Source of the DNA: Amyelois transitella
Taxonomy: Eukaryota; Arthropoda; Insecta; Lepidoptera; Pyralidae
Assembly: GCF_032362555.1 (NCBI RefSeq)
Contig: NC_083509.1
Coordinates: 8,455,001-8,519,000 of the forward strand
DNA length: 64,000 nt
Direction: 5' to 3'
Shown: positions 37,601-48,256 of the stretch, piece after piece
Layout of the letters: each line of letters begins with the position of its first letter
How positions within the stretch are numbered: the stretch's first letter is position 1
Position numbers and translations under genes: made by a program
The notes under the pieces: generated by a model
Databases searched by the model: none
What the model was told of the DNA's origin: nothing
The model's input: only the letters and a program-made list of their open reading frames with translations

Positions 37601-38369
37601 TTGAAAGAAGACAGGAGTGCCCTGGCTTCTACTCTTCAACCTTCAGCACTTGCAGTTATAGACGCTTTCCATTTGTGAGTTTGTTTGAATTACCTTTATT
37701 TATTTATCCAAGCTGTCCTTCGGTAGGATATAAAACGGATCACGTACCATCATCATGTTTGTTACTTAAATATCACGTTTCTACTCGTTTTTGAAAATCG
37801 ACCGAAAATTGCCTAAAAATTATGCTATAACCCCCATAACATTTTCCTTAAATTTAGTATTTGTTGTTATAACGGCAACAGAAATACATAATATTTAATC
37901 TATCACGGTTAATGAGATACACCCTGGTGACAGACAGACGGACAGACAGCAGAGGCGTAATAAGGTCCCGTTTTTACCGTCGGCTACGGAACCCTGACAA
38001 ATACTTAATGCTACTCGTATGCTGTAGTCCGCCACCTTTACTTATATGTAGCGAAAAGTACTAATTGCGTTTAATGAAATTACTTATAGCGTTCGTCCTT
38101 TTATTAAAATTTATTATATTAGCTTCCATACTGATCTGGTAGCGATGAAAAAATACAGTGTGTGCAACCCTTTCCGCGCTGATTATAAAAGTTCAAAGTG
38201 TCTAAGAAAAGGCTTATAATTACGGTTCTTACTGAAGAAGAAACAAGATAAATCGTAATCGAGTACGTTTGTCCACAGAGCAAAGAACGGCGTTCCCGCC
38301 CCGGATCGTGAGGCCGACTCCTCTACCAGCTCCGATAGTGATAGTGAGTCTTCAGATGAAGACAAATGA
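31623..38369 (+). CDS. PTCD3: Mitochondrial small-ribosome PPR protein PTCD3 (mS39/MRPS39)
   Basis: Fifteen exons join in consistent phase: 31623-31648, 31731-31913, 32329-32557, 32847-33070, 33332-33428, 33731-33892, 34136-34310, 34708-34838, 35281-35399, 35593-35677, 35944-36085, 36376-36484, 37050-37248, 37493-37674 and 38279-38369. The product is about 717 residues (human PTCD3 is about 690). The basic N-terminus (MYTNVTITRHWTRLASLCR) fits a mitochondrial targeting peptide. Family landmarks, recalled from the human protein, are DILQALAATVG, YHDDPYLIP, IGIEPGLSAYY, LIPNVYVP and an acidic tail SDSDSESSDEDK. PTCD3 is the pentatricopeptide-repeat subunit near the mRNA entry of the mitoribosome and is needed for mitochondrial translation. 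Exon 1 is the least certain join. Confidence 0.93.
34930..35178 (+). repeat. Short interspersed Lep repeat, family 2 copy in a PTCD3 intron
   Basis: Carries CCATGGATGTCGTAAAAGG, GGCTTACAAACTTGGGATTC and AAGACTGTTGGCTTTGTC, and ends near ATATGTAGGTATGTATG. It is the best match to the 18060 copy and lies in the same orientation as the host gene. Confidence 0.85.
35772..35878 (+). repeat. Family 2 Lep repeat fragment in a PTCD3 intron
   Basis: GACTAGCAACCTGTCACTAT, AATCTCAATTGCATCATTAA and GCTAAACGTGACC match the middle of the family 2 repeat. Both ends are missing. Confidence 0.75.
36697..36875 (+). mobile_element. Short Helitron-type element, internally shortened
   Basis: Starts near AGTATAAAACAAAGTCGC, holds CGCAACGGATTTTGATGCGG, and ends GAAGCCGGGGCGGGTCGCTAG before T. 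A GC-rich 3' hairpin and CTAG end fit a non-autonomous Helitron family common in Lepidoptera. It lies in a PTCD3 intron. It is about 180 bp, shorter than the full family copies I remember. Confidence 0.65.
37715..37998 (+). repeat. Common lepidopteran repeat ending in TACGGAACCCT
   Basis: GACAGACGGACAGACAGCAG, AATAAGGTCCCGTTTTTACC and CGGCTACGGAACCCT form the right end of a very frequent lepidopteran repeat. It sits in the last PTCD3 intron. The left end is unclear. Confidence 0.6.
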
Positions 38370-38407
38370 TGTATTTATGTAGTATTAGTTCAGTAGTGTA
38401 ACTAGTT

Positions 38408-38413
38408 AATAAA
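38408..38413 (+). terminator. Poly(A) signal of PTCD3
   Basis: AATAAA 39 bases after the PTCD3 stop codon. Confidence 0.6.
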
Positions 38414-38811
38414 GTATTTACTATTTATAGAATATTTATTAATGGTAATTCGTATCGAAGAGTCCAACTGTGAAGACAAAAAAGGAACATAAAAATAAAT
38501 TCACAAGAAGAGTAAGTACATAATACCTTAAACGCTTGTGGACTATTGCTATATATCACACATTTTTGTTAAAACAAATAAATCTTCTCGGTAATGATTT
38601 GGAAGTCTGTAACCCTCAAAAAGTGGGGACAACAACATTACCTGTCTTAAATAATTGAAAATAGAGCTTTACATTATATTTTTAGAAATTGATACCACGT
38701 GCACTGGTGTGATAGTGATACGTTTACCATTTATTGGTATGAGCTACTTTAATCAAAACACTCAGACGTTTCACCTGACATAATTATATAGGTTGGTGTT
38801 ATAAGTAGGTA

Positions 38812-40129
38812 TACATTCAGTCAGAAAAGTATCGGGAATGGATTATTTATTTATGGTTCCAAATTCAAATTTTTGTTTTTTTTTGTTGTTGTTAGATTGG
38901 CACAACTGTTTTCCATTTTGGCGCGGAGTTTGAGTTGCATCTGTTGTTTACATTAAATACAGTGCTATTTTTAGTTATATCATATCTAGTGTGTATTGCT
39001 AATTTCATAATGGATAAAAACATCGAACAAAGAGTTTGTCTTAAATTTTGCATTGCCAATGGAATATCGTGTTCGGAGTCACTGAAAATGTTACAGAAGG
39101 CTTACGGTGAATCGACTTTATCAAAAACTCGTGCTTATGAGTGGTACAAAGCGTTCAAAAGCGGTCGAGATGTGATGGAAGATTTGCCTCGCTCTGGTAG
39201 GCCATCAACGTCTGCAACTGAAGTTAACATCGCAAAAGTGAAGGAAATAGTGACTGAAAATCCTCATTCAACTTTGAGAGAGATAGCCACCGAACTTTCT
39301 GTATCTCACGAGTCGATCCGTACCATTTTAACTAATAATTTGGGTATGAAACATGTTGCCGCTCGGCTAGTCCCAAAAGACCTGAATTTTTTTCAAAAAC
39401 TCAATCGCATGAGAGTCGCTGAGGACATGCTAGAACGAGTCAATTCCGACCCAACATTCATGAAACGCATTGTTACTGGTGACGAGACTTGGGTTTACGA
39501 GTTTTACATGCAAACTAGTCAACAAGCTTCGGAGTGGCGCCTTCCAACTGAACCGAAACCGAAAAAACCACGCCAAAGTCGTTCAAAAGTCAAAGTCATG
39601 TTGACTGTTTTCTTTGACTATCGCGGTGTTGTGCACTCGGAATTCTTGCCGGAAGGTCAAACGGTAAATAAGGAATATTATTTGAGTGTTATGCGGCGTT
39701 TAAGAGAGCAAATCCGACGAAAAAGGCCAGATTTGTGGAAAGAAAATTCTTGGATTTTGCACCATGATAATGCACCTTCGCACAAGGCCATCATTGTGAC
39801 CAAACACTCAACAAATACCATCGAGCAACCACCATATTCACCAGATATGGCTCCAGCCGACTTTTTTCTTTTTCCTAAACTCAAATTACCACTTCGTGGC
39901 ACCCGTTTTCAATCGGTAGAAGACATAAAAGAGAATTCGCGGCGAGACCTGACCTCAATTCCGGAAACAGCGTTTAAAAAATGTTTTGATGATTGGATTA
40001 TTCGTTGGCGTAAGTGTATCGTTTCTAAAGGAGCATATTTTGAAGGTGATAAAATAAATTTGGATGAATAACAAACAGTTTGTGTATTATTGATCTTTTC
40101 CTGCTACTTTCTTGACAGAGTAATATGTA
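38812..40129 (+). mobile_element. mariner-family DNA transposon, about 1.3 kb
   Basis: Inverted ends read TACATTCAGTCAGAAAAGTA on the left and, as reverse complement, TACATATTACTCTGTCAAGA on the right. They are related but diverged, and each is flanked by the TA target dinucleotide. Between them lies one transposase frame (39010-40071). The length is normal for mariner. Confidence 0.85.
39010..40071 (+). CDS. mariner transposase
   Basis: A 353-residue frame starts at MDKNIEQR; the open frame extends further left, but that part is leader. An N-terminal helix-turn-helix region is followed by the linker-like RSGRPS and the catalytic domain: GDETW (Asp158), HHDNAPSH (Asp253), YSPDMAPADFF (Asp284). 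These enzymes cut and paste the element at TA. The second and third Asp are separated by only 30 residues, whereas the family norm is 34. The shortfall falls right after the HKAIIV motif, pointing to a 12-base in-frame deletion. So the frame is open, but the active-site geometry is probably disturbed. The copy looks young because no stop has yet arisen. Confidence 0.9.
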   Translation: MDKNIEQRVCLKFCIANGISCSESLKMLQKAYGESTLSKTRAYEWYKAFKSGRDVMEDLPRSGRPSTSATEVNIAKVKEIVTENPHSTLREIATELSVSHESIRTILTNNLGMKHVAARLVPKDLNFFQKLNRMRVAEDMLERVNSDPTFMKRIVTGDETWVYEFYMQTSQQASEWRLPTEPKPKKPRQSRSKVKVMLTVFFDYRGVVHSEFLPEGQTVNKEYYLSVMRRLREQIRRKRPDLWKENSWILHHDNAPSHKAIIVTKHSTNTIEQPPYSPDMAPADFFLFPKLKLPLRGTRFQSVEDIKENSRRDLTSIPETAFKKCFDDWIIRWRKCIVSKGAYFEGDKINLDE

Positions 40130-40131
40130 TA

Positions 40132-40764
40132 CAAGACAAAAGCATGAAGTCCTGGCTTTTTTAAAATTGTTAAGAAATAAATGAAATTTTGTACACGACT
40201 TTACATTATTGACTTAAAAAATTCACACTCTTGTATCAACCAAGGCATATAATGTTGCAAATAACTTTCTTTGCTTTTCTTTCTTTTTTGCTAGTCATGC
40301 TTAGGTGAGGGTTATTTGCAAATTAGATACTTTTGATTTGCTTACGTGGTAATTCTCTCCTACATCCTAAGATCATGACTTCTGAGAGCCGAAAGACGTT
40401 ATTTTTTATTTTTGTTAAAATAATCATAAATCAAGGAATCAGGGTCCTACTAACCCGGATGATGGTGGAATAAAAAATAATTTGTTATTTATGTAAAATC
40501 TTCGGTTGGTCATCACAAAATGTACTAAGCACATCTTCACTCTTTAGAAAGTTTGGTTTGGTAAACACTGCTCCAATGCGCATATGATTTCAAGCCTAAC
40601 TGTTCTTGCTCATTCATACTACAAAAACAAATAGGAATTGTAAAAGATCAGAATTTACAAAACGATGACACAGTGACATGGACTCATTTCCCACATTGTA
40701 CTTGAGGTGTTAAAAATGATAATTGGTCTCGAAGTGAAATGTCGATTTTCGCCGTTAGTCCGTC
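40132..40764. other. Intergenic, nothing recognised
   Basis: AT-rich flank between the mariner and the next chitin-binding gene. No gene, repeat or strong signal was seen. Confidence 0.4.
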
Positions 40765-40769
40765 CTCAG
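40765..40769 (+). promoter_or_regulatory. Initiator-like TCAGT
   Basis: TCAGT 63 bases before the ATG at 40832 suits an arthropod transcription start. No TATA box is evident. Confidence 0.3.
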
Positions 40770-40831
40770 TTGCTTTGCGTTCAACCTTGGGAGAGTGTTA
40801 AAGAATAACCTTTGTTTAAGTGGTGTAAAAT

Positions 40832-42170
40832 ATGGTGGCGGATTCAGTGCTGCACACTTTGCTAGTTCTGATGGTGAGTGTTTATTAGGCTTTTACTTTT
40901 TAATATACTATCAGTATTATTTCATAAAATTATATCAATTATCCTCTTTCTCATTTTTACGTGTTCCCGTCTGTAATATTTGATGTCAAATTTAATAATA
41001 AAAAAGTTGAACAAGCTTTGCTTTCCCTTAACCCTTTCACTGTTGTCTTCAGAACACCCTGATGTTTCATTAAATTTTAGCAAACAGCGATTGAAATCAA
41101 AACAATATACTTATAACTAATTTATTTCAATTTTTATATCATATGCTTAGAATTAATTAACCGAAAAATCTTTGTAGCCTCTGGCCGAGATCAGAAATAT
41201 TTGTTTAGGCCAATGTGTCACATTGTGTATTCATTATCTTATCATGTCTTCAGAAAATATAGAAGTAACCTGGTTTTCCAATTCGTCATTTAATTATCTT
41301 TAGGTTAAATTAAGTCATCTTTTCATAAAGAGTGTCTATTATATACTAATATTTAAAATATTTAATTTATTATGTCACAGATAGAATTTTAGAGAACAGG
41401 CATTACTCAAATGCATGTTCTAACGTTCTTCAATTTTATTGTAATGATTTTTTTTTTCAAAGGTCTTCCATTATAACTGCGTTGCTGCATTTGGAACAAA
41501 AAGTTTCGACTGTGGTCCATATGGCTTCATATGCGAAGGCAACAGCAAACTGCGACTCTGCGAGGGAGAAAACCTTTTAGGTCCCGCGTTCCTCTGCCCA
41601 CCAAACACTAGATGTAACGAAGATTCCAGTGACGTCTGCGAAAGTACCCAAAACTATATGGACCCAACGCTAACAAAAAATATCCGTTGCCACAAAAACG
41701 AGAGAATTGCCGATCCTAATGTCCCAGGGTGCAAAGGCTACATTCTATGCATACCAAACAAAAACAGATTTCAAGGTATAAAATTCAAGTGCACTGGCAG
41801 CACAATATTTAACGGATACACCCGCGCTTGTTCTGCCCCAAGTGAGTACAAGTGTCCTTTACAGAATGTCACGAAGACAGCTCCTCAGTTGTTTGTGGAA
41901 GAGAATCGAAGGATTGATAGTGAACCTCACCACGGCAACGCGCCTCAGCGACCAAGGCCTATAGAATGCAAGAACTACAAGTTCAGAGTAACCGCTGACA
42001 GTGGCCCAGTGCGTGCAGCGTACTTCTGCCCGCCAAGGCCGGTCCGAGGAGAAACCTCCATTTGGTGCACCATCTTCTCAAGCAAGTTCTGTATCACTCT
42101 CGAAAGAGATGATAGCGATCAGTTTACCCAAACTTTCGGAGTCGCCTACAGGAAACCAAGAAAGCAATAA
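40832..42170 (+). CDS. Secreted peritrophin-like protein with diverged CBM14 units
   Basis: Exon 1 (40832-40873) encodes MVADSVLHTLLVLM before GTGAGT. Exon 2 (41463-42170) starts after TTTTTTCAAAG with VFHYNCVAAFG; the join is phase 0. The product has 249 residues. The first cysteine unit (about residues 20-73) ends CPPNTRCNEDSSDVC, which closely parallels CPSDMVCDENNNDEC in the N-terminal unit of the neighbouring large protein. The second unit (about 88-145: CHKNERIADPNVPGCKGYIL) is a clear CBM14. The third (from IECKNYKF) keeps CPP but has unusual spacing. It probably binds chitin outside the cell. It faces the large gene at 42392 tail-to-tail, and the pair looks like a duplicated set. Confidence 0.85.
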
Positions 42171-42288
42171 ATATTACTCGCATATCTAGATTTAATAAGA
42201 CTGAATAGACTGTTAGTGTACATGCATATAAGTGTTAAAGTGTGTCTCTGGGCATGTTATCGTTGCATAATCAAACATACTTACTCGT

Positions 42289-42322
42289 AATAAAAGAAAC
42301 CTCATTTTTTAATAACTTTATT
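42289..42322. terminator. Facing poly(A) signals of two convergent genes
   Basis: AATAAA on the plus strand (42289-42294) serves the 40832 gene and AATAAA on the minus strand (42317-42322) serves the 42392 gene. Cleavage 10-30 bases after each signal would make the two transcripts overlap. Confidence 0.6.
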
Positions 42323-42391
42323 TTAACAACAGTATAAATTGTGATAAATAAATAATAAACTTTTTAAAATAACCCTAATACCTATTCCCTA

Positions 42392-45300
42392 CTATTTACA
42401 GCTATAATCATATCTCTGCGCGCTGGTGCAGCGATGTTTATCTTTTTGATACACTTCACCTCGTCTACAGCGTTTTCGTTTTTTCCGCAACCGATCATGC
42501 TTTTTAGAACACACGTAGTATTTTTGACAGTTATTTGGATCAGGAAACTTACCTTCCTCCACACATTTGAAACTGTGACTTCTCCTTTTTCCTCTGTGTC
42601 TTTCCGTTGATCTTTTCTGTTCCTTTTTAATTTCTACTGAACTTTTTTCGCTGCTTTCTATACTACTGTAGAGTGAAAGAGACGACTTTTCTATATTTCT
42701 TTCACATTTCACACTGATTTTATTAACATGATATCCATTTTGGCAACGCAACTTAAATCTTGTGAAATGTTCTTTATTTTTGACACAAATATAGTAATTA
42801 ATATCTGTCATAATGTCACGAAATCTTCCGCCTCTTGTACATTCAAATTCATTATTTCTAATGCAATGCGATAAGTTTTTTGTGCACTGTTTCCTAATAT
42901 CACTGAAAACTGTGCCAATAGGACATATTCCGACAATGGGTTTGCTCTTGCCTCCACAAATATAAAAAGTTCTGCAATCATTATTCTCTGCATACCTTGC
43001 ACTTTTGTTGCTGGGACATACAAAACTTTCATGTTTATCCGTAGTAATCGTGACTGCCATTCTAGTGGTTTTACTGGGAGTTGTACTAGGATTTACGGTC
43101 GTTGACACAGGGTTGTATAATATTAAGATACTGGGAATGAGAGGAGCGCTAGTAACTTTCATAATGTTTGAATCAGATTTGGAAACATTCCAGTTTGCTT
43201 CATCTAAATTCCAACTTGCTTTCGTGACAACGTGTCCTTTTGGTGGGGCTAACGTAGTGCTGGTTTGAATTATTTCAATTATTGGCATATCGTGCTTCAT
43301 ATTATACTTTTTCATATTGTTTGTAAATACTTCGACATTGGGTATTTCCTGTCGATTTAGCTCTATTTTTTCTGAAGTCGTTTCCATAATTTCTATAGAA
43401 GTATTCACATCCTTTTCTTCATCATCAGATTCTTTGTTGTTTTCTGTGATAGCATTTACAGTTGTACTTTTTTGTTTCATATCATCATCTGGTTGATTTT
43501 TTATCGTCTCACTCATTTCTAATTTCGAAGTTTGGTTAGAGCTTTTTTGTTCTTCTAATAAATCTTGGAATGTTTTATGACCCTCAGGTGTGTTTTCAAC
43601 CTGTTGACTTATCGTTTCAGGTCTTCTAGTAATATTTTCTGTGAATAACACTGATGAGGATTGAGGGATCAACGTGGACAAAAAATTATTTTGTTCTGTA
43701 TCGCCTTTATTTAACTCGCATTTGACTGTGGATTTATTAACATGGTAACCATTTTGACAGCGAAACATAAATCGAACAAAGCTAGCATTATTTTTTACAC
43801 ATATATAGTAATAATTGTCATTAATAATATTGCTATATCTTCCCTCAGACATACATTCAAATTCAAATATTTCCTTTTTCGGCAATGTTCGTGTTTCATT
43901 GTCAATAGTTTTAGGAGTCACCCCACTTTTGCTTGTATGACTATTATATGCTATGAATTTATTGTAAATAACTGTAGAATCGGTTGTTATTACACCTTCG
44001 TAGGAGATTTTGGTAACTTCGTCTTCAACTTCTGGTTTTCTAACATTTTTATTATGGCGTACTGATGTATTGTTTATTAATTTATAATGAAGTAGTTGGC
44101 TTTGGTCAGTAGAATTCAAGTAATACGCCTCAGTTTTTGTATCTTGTTTAAAAACAACAATAGGAACTGTCTTGTTGACGTAAGTATTGTTTATTCCGCC
44201 CGAAGATACTGTACTGTCTACTATACTACTTACATTTCTTTGATTACTTGTCTTGATTTTAGTTGATATTGTTGTGTTGTGGTGAGCCGTTGGCAATTTC
44301 ATTATCTCATCTGTTACTGCCCCACTTATTATTTCTGTGCTATATCTAGTAATATCAGTTGCTGTGTAACTTGCTTGAGTTACGTTTACCCAACTGGAAG
44401 TACTAGCATTAGTTTTATCGTTATTAATTATTTTCGTAGTATTAAGTATTGAGTGCACACTGTTTCTACTTTTTGATGTTTCAATAGAATGGCTCGAACT
44501 TTCCAATGAGGTAATTTTTTTTGGTTGTATATTTCCAGGTATTTGGTTTGTCGTATTACCTTCGGTAGCAACTTTTTGATTGACTGTTTCATTGTTAAGA
44601 GTTGTAAAGGTAGTATTTTTATATGAAGCGTCTGTAGCTGTTAAATATTCAATCATTAAATTTTTCTCCGTCGCTTCTGTCTTATTTGTTGCCATATGAC
44701 TATTAGTAACATTATACTTTATATCTGTTAAATACATTTTTTCCTTTAATCGTGAATCTTCCCTTGCTGCTTTTAAACTTTCATTTTCCCTTGTTCCTTT
44801 TAAGATGTTTTCAGTTTTTTCTTCACTTTTATTAATACTTTCTTCAGTTGAGACAACATATTTTACATCGGAGGAATAGTTCATAGTATTATCAGATTGA
44901 AAATATGTAAATAAATTTTCTTCGGTTGTAGAATTAATTGAAGCAATTGAAAAATAAACTAAATGTTCTTTATTTTGCGATATACTTTTGTAAGATACAC
45001 TAGTGTCCGTCGTGCCAACTGAATTATAAATATTTATGTAATCAAAACTATTTGTAACGTATTTGTTAGGCTTATTATATGTGTGAACTTCCTTAGCCAT
45101 ATTTTGACCTGTTGCCGTTGCAAGAGATTTATTTAAGTTTTTAGAACCCATATCTTCACTTGAAAGAACAGTCGATGCATTTTGAAGTGCTGTTTGATTA
45201 TTTTTTATAAAGTTTTCAATATTATAATGCTTTGTGTTATTAACAAGTTCTTCAGCTAACACATTCTTGTGTTTTACAACGTTGTTTGTTGAATTTTTAT

Positions 45301-47644
45301 TAGGTGAGTCAATTTTATGCGTATATGATTCATTGTTTTTCAATAAATCAAAGTAAGAATACATTTGTGTTGTTGCATATGTTTCTGATTTTGAAGAATG
45401 TGATATATTCCTTTTATCTGCAATTATACTGTCCTTTATTGTACTTGCATCCGTTGTGTCATGTAACTCTGTTATTGGTGATTCAATATATTGGGTAGAC
45501 TTTGGAAAAAAAGACTTCGTGTATTTTTTTGTATCTGTGGAAATGTTTCGTTCTGTAGTACTGTCGTCTGTGGTATATGTAATATAAGGTAATATTATAC
45601 TATGAAATGGATTTTCTGTATACGGAAGTGATTCCGATAATGTACTGATTGACGACTGTGTATTTTGTTCAGCCTTACTTACTAACGGAGTATTGATTTT
45701 GTCTATTACTAACTCTGTAACTTTTAAATATTGAGGAGCCGTTTGTATGATATTTTTTTTCGTAGTACCAGCCGTACTCGTAGCCCCTGTTCTGGTATGA
45801 GGCAAGGGACTAACATTATCAGATAGATAATAAGTATTTAAAGTAGTTTCTGTTGTAGCAACAGTTTTCAGATACTCTACGGTATCGCTGTTATATTTAC
45901 CTATACTTGCTTCAATACTTGTATTTGGTAAACCTGTTGTACTAATTATTTCTGTATATAATTTTTTTTCAGTAGAATTATCGGTCGTTGCTTCTGTGAG
46001 AAATGTTTGACTGTTTCTGGAACGTAGACTTTTTTCAACTGCGCCTGTTATGATAGTGGAAAGAAAGTAATTTACCGTAGAAGTCGTCTCATTTTCTGAT
46101 GCTTTATCAGCTGTAAATTTTGAAAAATCTTTTGTTTGACTAGTGTGTCTACTTTCACTAGTCATATTGTCCATCGTGATAACGGAATCGTAACCTTCAT
46201 TATTAGTATGAGTAGTAAGTAGTAAGATATCAGGCGAAATGGTGGTTGTCCACTGTACTAAAGCTTTTATATTGCTTGAATTTGTTTTTAGACTTGGATC
46301 GGTCGTAGTTGCCATCCTCGTATATTTTACATTTTCTGTTGCTATGTAGTTCTGAGTCAAATTGTTTTCTTTACTTTCTGTAGTCTTATTGGTTTTCTTT
46401 GACATTTCATTCGTACTTGGGTGTATTTTATAAGTAAATTCTTCAAACTCTGTGGAATGATTTGTGGAGTTCATTACAGTTGTTTTTGTCAATCTATTAG
46501 TTGACATGTTGTATTCATGTTGTGTATATTTATCTTTTTGTACGCTACTTTCTGTTGTTGTCGTGTTCTCAATATAAACAAGATTAACTAATGTCAATGA
46601 ATCGAAGTTTGAAATATTAGTTACTTCTGTTGTAATTTCAGGTTTCACTGACGAGAACTGTGTAGTATTACTTTCATCCTCATATGTCTTGTGTCTGTTT
46701 GCATCCATGTCTGTCGTTTCTACAATATTATTTAAAGAATCGAATGAAATATTAACAAATACATTTGTTTGTGTTGATATATGACTCGTCGATACATTTG
46801 AATGTATACTTTCCTGAGTGGTGCTTGCTATCGTCGTATTTTCAGGATCGGATACTATTTCAGAGTTATATAAGTAAGTCATTGTCGATAAAAATGGCTC
46901 AGTATTAATTGTTGCCTTTGTCGCGGCTATTGTACTTTTTACATTTATATGTTCAATTTCTTCAGTCGTACTTATGTCCCTCGAAGTAATCGTTGCATAC
47001 CATTTCGTAAAATCACTCTGCTGAGCCGGTATTGATACACTAGTTTTGACTGATAGATTTTCTGTACTCGTTTTATCCGCAATTGTCCTTTCTTGCGATG
47101 TTGTGATTTTGTTTGGATGTGCAGTCGTGTGGTCTATAGTCGGGGTTTCTGATGATATAATTTTCTCGTCGAAAACGGCTTCTGTACTTATTTGCGTTAT
47201 CGTCGTAATTCGTGGAAAATCGCACTCATCGTTATTATTCTCATCACAAACCATGTCCGATGGACAAGCGAATTTCAGAGTCTCAATTGCAGTTAACTTT
47301 CCATCTCCAAAATCTACGCAAATATGGAAATGTGTCGCATCGAGACATTTGAAATGAGTTCGACATTCGAGGTTCACTGTTGCTACTAGAGGTAACCCGA
47401 AGAGCATCTAAAAACAACATAATAATTTATATCTTGAAATGTTTACTTAAAATATTTTTCGCACGTATTTGCTGCATTCTTTATTTGCATAAAACTGAAA
47501 ATAATTCTGATATCTAATGTTGTACTATGTTCTCTGTCAATGATACTAAAGTTACAAAAGCTTTTTTTAATTTTCACAAATGTCTGAATTTACATTTAAC
47601 ACTATGTAACTTACCAGGAACAAAAATCCGCGTAGGTCGTTCAT
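42392..47644 (-). CDS. Giant mucin-like chitin-binding protein (about 1681 residues)
   Basis: Exon 1 (47615-47644) encodes MNDLRGFLFL before GTAAGT. Exon 2 (42392-47407) begins after a TAG acceptor with MLFGLPLVATV; the join is phase 0. After the signal peptide comes one cysteine-rich unit (about residues 25-75, ending CDENNNDEC). About 1100 residues follow, rich in Thr, Ser and Asn and packed with N-x-S/T sites. A CBM14-like unit comes next (from about 1195, FECMSEGRYSN..YYICV), then another linker, then three CBM14-type units to the end (from about 1470, 1530 and 1625). The fourth unit (FECTRGGRFRD..YYICV..RCQNGYHVNK) is nearly a copy of the second. A heavily glycosylated chain with chitin-binding ends fits peritrophic-matrix mucins that crosslink chitin. 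The last unit is very basic (KKRKRCRRGE). Confidence 0.9.
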
Positions 47645-48256
47645 ATCGTATTTTTTTTATCTTATTTCAGTTACATCTTGTCTCACACTTCTTCACTGAA
47701 TTGTCTTTTATCTCAAACTGTTTTGTAAATAGAATTTCCTTTCGTATACCTTGGATGGATGTATTATCGCGCATTTAATTGTGTTAGTTTAGGAGTTACG
47801 TTACACTACGTAGTTCATGAAAGACTGGCATAAAACAAATAAGGTTTGTCATGTTATTTCCTCTGGGCTTCATTATCTTTCAGTAATCTGATACATATAC
47901 TTTCCATTGTTTACTTAATGCAAAATAAGGCCTTTGCTCTAAATATTTCTGAAGATATTTTTGTTAGAAGGTCAAAAGCTGCGATTTGTTTACTTGATGA
48001 CACGAAGGTAACATGTAATATTTTTACATTAAATTAAATAAAGATTCGACCGTAAGATTTTGTATATCTTTTTTGTTTAGTTTTTACATACATATTTTCA
48101 TTAATAAAACTATTTTCTTATAAAATGAGTATAACATTTAATATGAAGGATAAAGTTAAAATGACAGTACCTTTACTTACTTACAAATAATTATACATAA
48201 TGTACAAAATAGAAATATGCTCTATTTTCTATATTTACATGTTACATATCTAATTT
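47645..48256. other. Intergenic
   Basis: Holds the promoter side of the giant mucin gene and the 3' untranslated region of the transporter gene. No further gene was seen. Confidence 0.45.
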
